From positions 1 to 5,064 of the forward strand of contig JAHEEB010000188.1 in NCBI GenBank assembly GCA_024640925.1: DNA of 5,064 bases, given 5' to 3'. The first letter of the stretch is position 1. Each line of letters begins with the position of its first letter. A program made the position numbers and the translations under genes. This document shows positions 1 through 5,064 of the stretch, piece after piece. Under the pieces are notes generated by a model. The model searched no databases and was not told where the DNA came from. It was given only the letters and a program-made list of their open reading frames with translations. The stretch is from Bacteroidota bacterium (lineage in GTDB: Bacteria > Bacteroidota > Bacteroidia > Bacteroidales > UBA10428).

Positions 1-117
1 CTGCGACGATTCAAAAACCAACTTCACCCAGTCGTTGCTCAAAGCTTTTGTATCGGATGCTTTTTGACGATAAGATTGGAACCGATCTGTATTTTTATTA
101 TACACATTCAAACCGCC
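1..117 (-). CDS. Continuation of the HTCS propeller in a shifted frame (partial)
   Basis: Read from 117 down to 1, this frame encodes 39 residues without a stop: GGLNVYNKNTDRFQSYRQ, then a linker with ALSNDWVKLVFE. This is the normal continuation of a propeller blade (GGGLN.Y...T..F..Y...., then a linker with LS.N.V..I.E). It joins exactly to the LLWIATM that ends the upstream frame if one G is added to the G5 run at 116-120. It is therefore part of the same gene as the 1541-108 frame, and the gene continues past the left edge. Whether the missing base is real or a sequencing/assembly error cannot be decided from the sequence. Confidence 0.8.
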
Positions 118-1541
118 CCCATGGTTGCAATCCATAACAATCCTTTCGAATCGGCATTCAATGTAAATATGTTATTTCCAGAAATTTTACTTGTATCAAT
201 CCTTGTAAACCGAAAACTTACCGGATCGAAAATACTAATTCCTCCGGACCAGGTTCCAATCCATAATTTTGAATTAAATTCTTCAATGGACCATACAGCA
301 TTTGATGAGAGGGAATTTTTATTTCCAGGGTTATTGGTAAAATTTATAAAACTGTTTTCTTCCGGACTATATTGGGATAAGCCTCCCTCCGTGCCTATCC
401 AAATTTTCTTATTTAGCTCATAAAAAACATTTACGTTACTGTTTGGCAGGCTGTTTGAGTTATTTGGCAAGTGTTTGAACGTAATAAAATTTTCTCCTTT
501 GCTATTATAAAAATTAATTCCTCCACCATAAGTACCTATCCAGATATCACCTCTCAAATCTTCGTAAAACTTATAAATCGAATTACTTGAAATACTGCTC
601 CCTTCCTCCGGATCCGATTTAATATGATTAAATTGGATGGGGGAAAGTGGTTGATGGTTTATATTTATTATATCCAATCCACTGTTTTCAACGCCAATCC
701 AAAGAAAACCTTTTCTGTCAGCTTTTAGTGCCCTTACATTGCCCTTGCTTATGCTGAAGGGATTCAAATCGGAATGGCTAAACCCCATGCAATCAGCCAA
801 AGTAATATCCGATGTATAAGATATCAAATCGAGTCCTCCGCCAGCAAGTCCAACCCAAATCCGATTATATTTATCTACTTCAAGTGAACTGATATTCTTT
901 TCCGGATGATATTTTATATTCCGAAAATCAGTGGAAACATTGTATAATTTATTCTGTTCTTTATTTAATACAAAAAGGCCATTCGTTGTGCCAATCCAAA
1001 TATTATTCTGCTTATCAACAACTAAAGCATTTATAATACTATTGAAGAGCATTTTTTGGTTTTTAACATTCAGAAGAGAAGCGGAATCATTCTCTGTATC
1101 GAGCACATATAACCCCAAAATGGTTCCGACAAATAATTTATTCTTGCACCTGACAATATCATTTATCTGCAAAGTTGGCCATCCGTCTTTTGCAAGAAAG
1201 CTTTCAGAACCTCTTTCAAACAAGTGTAACCCAGACAGAGTTCCGATCCATATTCGTCCTTTTAAATCTTCGGTAATGCATCGGATGGAATTGCTCCTGA
1301 GATTTTTGTTGGTTGTATTATTATGCTTATAAACCTTAAAAGTATACCCATCGAACCGGTTAAGTCCATCATCAGTCCCAAACCACATAAACCCCAGCGT
1401 ATCTTGCAGAATGCATTGTACCCAGCTTTGCGATAGTCCATCTTCTACGTTGAATTGCTTAAATTTAGAAGGAAGATCCTGGGCATATGCAAAACCAGAT
1501 AAAACAAGGCAAAAGCTAAAGATTGAAATGGTTTTATTCAT
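108..1541 (-). CDS. HTCS-type sensor, N-terminal propeller region; frame broken, 3' end missing
   Basis: This is the periplasmic sensor part of a probable hybrid two-component regulator, the class that controls polysaccharide utilization loci in Bacteroidota. The ATG at 1541 starts a clear signal peptide (MNKTISIFSFCLVLSGFAYA, cleavage likely before Gln21). The classic opening VEDGLSQSWV follows, then repeated regulator-propeller blades marked by W-I-G-T-like strands near residues 53, 98, 138, 182, 229, 281, 334, 381, 427 and 470. That is ten blades, so one seven-bladed propeller is complete and a second has begun. The frame ends after IATMGAV with TGA at 110-108, in the middle of a blade. 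The missing G-G-L-N-V-Y-N continuation is present in another frame to the window edge, so this stop is not a natural terminus. The later parts expected of an HTCS (Y_Y_Y domain, membrane helix, histidine kinase, receiver, AraC-type HTH) lie outside, so the class assignment is inferred from the N-terminal half and the gene context. Another propeller-linked signalling protein remains possible. Confidence 0.85.
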   Translation of the reverse strand: MNKTISIFSFCLVLSGFAYAQDLPSKFKQFNVEDGLSQSWVQCILQDTLGFMWFGTDDGLNRFDGYTFKVYKHNNTTNKNLRSNSIRCITEDLKGRIWIGTLSGLHLFERGSESFLAKDGWPTLQINDIVRCKNKLFVGTILGLYVLDTENDSASLLNVKNQKMLFNSIINALVVDKQNNIWIGTTNGLFVLNKEQNKLYNVSTDFRNIKYHPEKNISSLEVDKYNRIWVGLAGGGLDLISYTSDITLADCMGFSHSDLNPFSISKGNVRALKADRKGFLWIGVENSGLDIININHQPLSPIQFNHIKSDPEEGSSISSNSIYKFYEDLRGDIWIGTYGGGINFYNSKGENFITFKHLPNNSNSLPNSNVNVFYELNKKIWIGTEGGLSQYSPEENSFINFTNNPGNKNSLSSNAVWSIEEFNSKLWIGTWSGGISIFDPVSFRFTRIDTSKISGNNIFTLNADSKGLLWIATMGAV

Positions 1542-1638
1542 TATAAGGCTTATTCAACCCGACAAATATTATAAATAAATTTTATTTTTTGGAGTTTCAG
1601 TTGTTTTAGCATAAATAAATTCTCATATTTTTTTGTAT
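1542..1638 (-). other. AT-rich gap between aguA and the sensor gene; likely sensor promoter region
   Basis: These 97 nt separate the aguA stop (TAG at 1641-1639) from the sensor ATG at 1541. No GC-rich stem followed by a T run is visible on the minus strand, so no intrinsic terminator for aguA is called and read-through is possible. A weak -7-like element, AATATTTG (1570-1563), lies about 20 nt before the sensor ATG, but no TTTG sits at the right distance upstream. An 11-bp direct repeat and an AT-only dyad also lie here. I see no Shine-Dalgarno sequence, as is common in Bacteroidota. Confidence 0.4.
1571..1621. repeat. Pair of 11-bp direct repeats 40 bp apart, with an AT-only dyad
   Basis: ATAAATAAATT occurs at 1571-1581 and again at 1611-1621, start to start 40 bp, close to four helical turns. 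Across the first copy, the minus strand reads AAATAAA-A-TTTATTT (1587-1573), a perfect 7-bp inverted repeat around one base. The position just upstream of the sensor gene would suit an operator or an UP-like element. The composition is A/T only, so chance is a serious alternative. Confidence 0.3.
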
Positions 1639-3813
1639 CTACCAGGAAGGTTTAATTCCGGGAGCATACGGAAAATTCATTTTTTCGTATTCCATTAAAG
1701 TACCCGAAGGTTGTTCTAACCCTTCGGGAATTGAACGTCTGGAAAATGATTGGAAATATAAAACACAGGCATTTCTCCACCAAATGGCTTCTTTCTGCTG
1801 AATACCAAGAAAAGCATCTACGTCGGCAAATCGTTCCGGATCGATTTTACCATCCAGAGATTTCCATTGATTTCGTATCCATTTAACTGAATCGGCGCCT
1901 CTATAATACTTAAAGCACATTTCCTCCCAAAGAGTATTTCCCGATTTCATTTTAAAATCCCACGAAAGATGATGGAACCATAACAAATACTTATCGGGAC
2001 AAAGATTCGGATCAGAGAACATAGTCTGCACTTCGGGAAAATACTGACTTATCGCATTGGAGCCCGTTTCCGTACGATTGAACCCGATTCCCAACTTATC
2101 GGCCTTATGATAGTTCACAGAAGTCCAGTCAGGTCGTCCACCATCTACCCAAGGCCCTGGTCCATAGTGATGGTTGCTGCCCATTATATGGTGCAATCCG
2201 AGTGGTGTCATGTAGCTAACTGTAATTTCACGAGAAGCCATCATTATTTCCTTAATGGTAGAAACAACATTTGAATCGTTCGAGAAAGTCATACGAGTCC
2301 ACTCTTCTGCTATATCAGCTGGCATAAGTGAATTATCCCATGCCAGACGACCGAATGCGTACCAGTTCGACTGGGCAAAATGGCTTCCTGTCCAGTTTCT
2401 GTCAGTCCCAATGTTTGAAACTCCGGAAAATCCGGAATGTTCATTCTTAAAAAGAGAACCATCGACAACTCCGGCAACATAAGATCCTTTCCCTTTAGCA
2501 TAAGTATCGGAATAGAGACATTCCTTGTAAAGTGGAGCAAGATAAACCAGGTGCGTAGCAAATCCGAGATATTCCTGGGTAATCTGAAATTCCATCATAA
2601 GATTCGTATGCGGAACAGCGCCGAAAAGTGGATGAAATGGTTCACGTGGCTGAAAATCAATGGCTCCGTTTTTTACCTGAAGAATAACATTATCATCAAA
2701 TTTTCCATCTAATGGAACAAACTCATTATTGGCCTGTTTTGCACGATCATCAGGCGCCTCGTTGCTATATACAAAAGCCCTCCAAATAACAACTCCACCA
2801 TGTGGAGCAAGTGCTCTGGCCAACATATTGGCTCCTTCGGCATGTGTTCGGCCATAATCGTTTGGTCCAGGTTGACCTTCAGAGTTTGCCTTAACCAAAA
2901 AACCTCCAAAATCAGGAATATACTTATATATTTCATCGGCTTTATCCGCCCACCACTTCTGAACATCGGCATCAAGCGGGTCAGCGGTTTTTAATCCGCC
3001 TATTTCCATTGGAGAATTAAAACGAGCTGTTAAATATACTCTTATACCATAAGGTCTGAAAACATTAGATAAAGCAGCAGCTTTTTCCAGATATTGAGGC
3101 GTGAGAACAAATGCATTGGCATTAACATTCGTGAGAACAGTTCCATTAATTCCAACAGAGGCGTTAGCCCGGGCATAATCTTTATAACGCGGAGAAATAT
3201 AATCGGGCAGTTTATGCCAATCCCAGATAGAGAATCCGGCATATCCGCGTTCAACGGTGCGATCGAGATTATCCCAATGGTTTAACAAACGATGTTTGGC
3301 CTTTGGACAGGATACAATATCGAGATTCTCAATGGATTTTTCGGTTTGAAGTATCCGAAGCAGATGGAACACTCCATAAAGAAGACCTTTATCAGTAGTT
3401 GCAGAGATTTTAATCGTCTTAATTTTCTTTTCTTCCTCTGTACTGATAATATATCCTTCTTCACCAATCATCTTCAGGTTATTATATAACCGGGGTTCTG
3501 TTACATTTTCAGGTTTTGATATTTTTAGAATAACAGCTCCCCCTTTTTCTATTCTTGAACTTATTTCCAGTTTATTCTCAGTTAAACCTTTAACCCCATT
3601 AACTAATTCTTCAATAGCAGCATCAATAACCGGGCTTTTATCGTTAATTACAATATACTTCAGATTATTACGATACTCTGCAAGCCTTGCAGGATTTGAG
3701 ACCAATTTATACCGAAGCCAGAGATCATACCCATCTTCGGCCTGCGAATCTATAACCTGAACAAATAGTCCGAGGAACAAAAAACAGGCAATGCTAAATC
3801 CTTTTATCATCAT
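1639..3813 (-). CDS. aguA: GH67 alpha-glucuronidase, exported (probably periplasmic)
   Basis: This glycoside hydrolase family 67 enzyme cleaves alpha-1,2-linked (4-O-methyl-)glucuronic acid from the non-reducing terminal xylose of glucuronoxylo-oligosaccharides. Numbered from the ATG at 3813 (724 aa), an export signal of hydrophobic residues runs to SQA, with cleavage likely before EDGYDLWLRY. Next come an N-terminal GH67 domain (about 28-155), a central TIM-barrel catalytic domain (about 165-490) and a C-terminal helical domain (about 490-715). The inverting catalytic residues are recognisable: acid Glu312 in VKANSEGQPGP, and base carboxylates Asp386 in KNGAIDFQPREP and Glu414 in QITQEYLG. 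The Asp-Glu spacing of 28 matches that known for characterised GH67 enzymes. Other conserved blocks are HWDNLDRTVERGYAG, GRTHAEGAN and HHYGPGPW. The C terminus (FPYAPGIKPSW) looks complete. The frame also opens at ATG 3894, overlapping uxuA by 8 nt, but that adds 27 polar residues before the signal peptide, so 3813 (or the adjacent ATG at 3810) is preferred. Function is very secure; the start is moderately so. Confidence 0.95.
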   Translation of the reverse strand: MMIKGFSIACFLFLGLFVQVIDSQAEDGYDLWLRYKLVSNPARLAEYRNNLKYIVINDKSPVIDAAIEELVNGVKGLTENKLEISSRIEKGGAVILKISKPENVTEPRLYNNLKMIGEEGYIISTEEEKKIKTIKISATTDKGLLYGVFHLLRILQTEKSIENLDIVSCPKAKHRLLNHWDNLDRTVERGYAGFSIWDWHKLPDYISPRYKDYARANASVGINGTVLTNVNANAFVLTPQYLEKAAALSNVFRPYGIRVYLTARFNSPMEIGGLKTADPLDADVQKWWADKADEIYKYIPDFGGFLVKANSEGQPGPNDYGRTHAEGANMLARALAPHGGVVIWRAFVYSNEAPDDRAKQANNEFVPLDGKFDDNVILQVKNGAIDFQPREPFHPLFGAVPHTNLMMEFQITQEYLGFATHLVYLAPLYKECLYSDTYAKGKGSYVAGVVDGSLFKNEHSGFSGVSNIGTDRNWTGSHFAQSNWYAFGRLAWDNSLMPADIAEEWTRMTFSNDSNVVSTIKEIMMASREITVSYMTPLGLHHIMGSNHHYGPGPWVDGGRPDWTSVNYHKADKLGIGFNRTETGSNAISQYFPEVQTMFSDPNLCPDKYLLWFHHLSWDFKMKSGNTLWEEMCFKYYRGADSVKWIRNQWKSLDGKIDPERFADVDAFLGIQQKEAIWWRNACVLYFQSFSRRSIPEGLEQPSGTLMEYEKMNFPYAPGIKPSW

Positions 3814-3836
3814 ATGTACGGCAGTTAATCTATGTC

Positions 3837-3867
3837 TAAAGGTAAAGAAGATATTTTTATAATCAAG
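3837..3867 (-). promoter_or_regulatory. Possible Bacteroidota-type promoter for aguA, inside the uxuA-aguA junction
   Basis: On the minus strand CTTG (3867-3864) is followed after exactly 19 nt by TACCTTTA (3844-3837). The Bacteroidota sigma-ABfr consensus is TTTG, 19-21 nt, TAnnTTTG, so three of four and five of six fixed positions match, with correct spacing. Transcription would begin near 3830, leaving a leader of about 17 nt before the ATG at 3813. This would fit the shorter aguA start and exclude the one at 3894. Such AT-rich matches arise easily by chance, so the call is tentative; aguA may instead depend on uxuA read-through. Confidence 0.25.
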
Positions 3868-3886
3868 TAGCAATTTCTTTCCCACT

Positions 3887-5064
3887 TCAGTCATCTGTAC
3901 AATTTAGGCCAAAACTGCGGCGAATACCAGTTTCAAGACCCCGAATCTCAGCCAGACCTTTCATCCGACCATACAGAGAGTATCCGGGGTAGTAGTCTTT
4001 GCTGATATCATCAAACATGGTATTACCATGATCCGGACGGAAAGGTATTTTCCAGTCATTGCGACCTTCCTTTTTTCTTTTTTCCTCTTCAAAAACAAGA
4101 GTTTTTACAACTTCGAACATATCAACATCACCTTCGAAAAAATAACTCTCACTAAAATCAAGGTTTTCGTTTCTCTTAACATTCCGCAAATGGGCAAAAT
4201 TAATCCGGTGAGCTAACACTTCAGCCATGATTGTCAAATTGTTAAAAAAACCTGAACCTAAAGATCCCGTACAAAAAGTCAGACCATTGGCCGGAGAATC
4301 GACAGCATCGATAATATCGATACAATCTTGAAGAGTGCTAACAATACGAGGTAACCCCATCAATGGGAATGGAGGATCATCGGGATGAATAGCCATTGCA
4401 ACACCTGATTGCTCAGCAACAGGGATTATTTCCCCAAGAAAAGAAAACAGATTATTTTTTAATTTTTTTTCATCAATATCCTTATACCCATCAATTCTCG
4501 ATTTGATCTCGTCAAGTGTAAAAGTTTCACCAGTGCCAGGAAAACCCAATAAAAATGTATCGGTAAGCTCCTTTATTTTTTCCTCACGAAGAGAATTAAA
4601 AATTTCTTTTGCTTTTCTCACAACAGAATCAGGGTACGATTTCTCAGCTCCGGTCCGTTTTAAAATATTTATGTCTATTACAGCAAACAGATTCCTTTCG
4701 AATTGAGTTGTGATGGAACCATCGGTATGTTTTACTTTCAGATTTGTTCGTGACCAATCAAGCACCGGCATAAAATTATAACAAATAGTTTTTATACCTG
4801 CCTTCCCTAAATTGGCAATTGATTCCTTAAAATTTCGGATATATTCCTGATATTTCCCGGTTCGTTTCTTAATATCTTCGTGAACCGGAATACTCTCAAC
4901 TACAGACCAGGTCAGACCTGCACCTTCTATCTTATTTTTCAGTCTGATAATTTCATCGTAAGGCCATATATTACCTGTTGTAATATTGTAAAGAGCCGTA
5001 ACTATTCCCGTTGCTCCTGTTTGTTTGATTTTATCAAGAGTAATCAAATCTTTCTCGCCATACC
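3887..5064 (-). CDS. uxuA: Mannonate dehydratase UxuA (5' end cut by window edge)
   Basis: UxuA dehydrates D-mannonate to 2-keto-3-deoxy-D-gluconate (EC 4.2.1.8), a late step of cytoplasmic glucuronate catabolism. The sequence follows the family almost throughout. Visible residue 1 is Tyr at 5062-5060, and YGEKD leads into the GATGIVTALY block (visible 16-25). Then come SVVESIPVHEDIK, CYNFMPVLDW, HPDDPP (226-231), FCTGS with Cys264, AHLR with His291, RPDHG with Asp344-His345, and the C-terminal PGYSLYGRMKGLAEIRG block. The His, Cys, His and Asp are the positions expected to bind the catalytic divalent metal in this TIM-barrel family. The in-frame TTG at 5047 is not the start: the frame stays open to the edge and the two edge bases (GG) would complete a Trp codon, giving the family's WYG motif. 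About 391 residues are visible against 394 in E. coli UxuA, so only a few N-terminal residues are missing. There is no signal peptide. The stop codon overlaps the longest possible aguA frame by 8 nt, suggesting a shared transcript. Confidence 0.95.
   Translation of the reverse strand, partial: YGEKDLITLDKIKQTGATGIVTALYNITTGNIWPYDEIIRLKNKIEGAGLTWSVVESIPVHEDIKKRTGKYQEYIRNFKESIANLGKAGIKTICYNFMPVLDWSRTNLKVKHTDGSITTQFERNLFAVIDINILKRTGAEKSYPDSVVRKAKEIFNSLREEKIKELTDTFLLGFPGTGETFTLDEIKSRIDGYKDIDEKKLKNNLFSFLGEIIPVAEQSGVAMAIHPDDPPFPLMGLPRIVSTLQDCIDIIDAVDSPANGLTFCTGSLGSGFFNNLTIMAEVLAHRINFAHLRNVKRNENLDFSESYFFEGDVDMFEVVKTLVFEEEKRKKEGRNDWKIPFRPDHGNTMFDDISKDYYPGYSLYGRMKGLAEIRGLETGIRRSFGLNCTDD

Noticed and set aside
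114..122. Programmed -1 ribosomal frameshift at the G run of the sensor
   Set aside because: The zero-frame heptamer would be G-GGG-GCG, where the A-site shift from GCG to GGC mispairs, and no downstream stem stands out. A missing base is simpler.
64..423. Plus-strand open frame of 119 codons opposite the sensor gene
   Set aside because: It is antisense to clear propeller coding sequence, has no recognisable domain and spans the frameshift region; it is a shadow frame.
931..1332. Plus-strand open frame of 133 codons with hydrophobic stretches
   Set aside because: It is antisense to conserved propeller blades of the sensor; its apparent membrane segments reflect the complement of polar AT-rich codons.
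1542..1638. Intrinsic terminator after aguA
   Set aside because: T-rich and A-rich runs exist, but there is no stable GC-containing stem before them on the minus strand.
2310..2561. Alternative minus-strand open frame inside aguA, and similar ones at 2709-2975 and 3042-3254
   Set aside because: They lie wholly inside the GH67 coding sequence in another frame and resemble no known protein family.
1..5064. tRNA, rRNA, CRISPR, insertion sequence or toxin-antitoxin content
   Set aside because: Almost the whole window is coding sequence of three recognisable genes, and the one gap is too short and shows no such structure.

Overview
The window is about 40% GC by eye. It holds three genes, all on the minus strand, in transcription order (right to left) uxuA, aguA and a propeller-type sensor/regulator. 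The last gene is typical of the hybrid two-component system (HTCS) regulators that accompany polysaccharide utilization loci (PULs) in Bacteroidota. Together with the exported GH67 enzyme and the absence of obvious Shine-Dalgarno sequences, this points to a member of Bacteroidota; I cannot name a genus.

Layout. At 5064-3887 is mannonate dehydratase UxuA, nearly complete but running off the right edge. At 3894 or, more likely, 3813 down to 1639 is a GH67 alpha-glucuronidase with a signal peptide. The 97-nt AT-rich gap at 1542-1638 has no clear terminator and contains short repeats. From 1541 to the left edge is the N-terminal sensor part of the regulator: a signal peptide followed by at least ten beta-propeller blade motifs. 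Its reading frame is broken at a G5 run (116-120). It stops at 108, while the expected propeller sequence continues in another frame to position 1.

How they fit together. GH67 enzymes remove (4-O-methyl-)glucuronic acid from the non-reducing end of aldouronic acids made from glucuronoxylan, here probably in the periplasm. The released glucuronate is normally isomerised to fructuronate, reduced to mannonate and dehydrated by UxuA to 2-keto-3-deoxygluconate (KDG) in the cytoplasm. The sensor is then a candidate regulator responding to xylan-derived oligosaccharides. The isomerase (UxaC), oxidoreductase (UxuB), KDG kinase/aldolase and uptake proteins are not in the window.

I see no undescribed system here. 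The most notable points are the apparent frameshift in the sensor gene, the start-site ambiguity of aguA where it meets uxuA, and a possible internal promoter there. No RNA genes, mobile elements or CRISPR arrays were seen.
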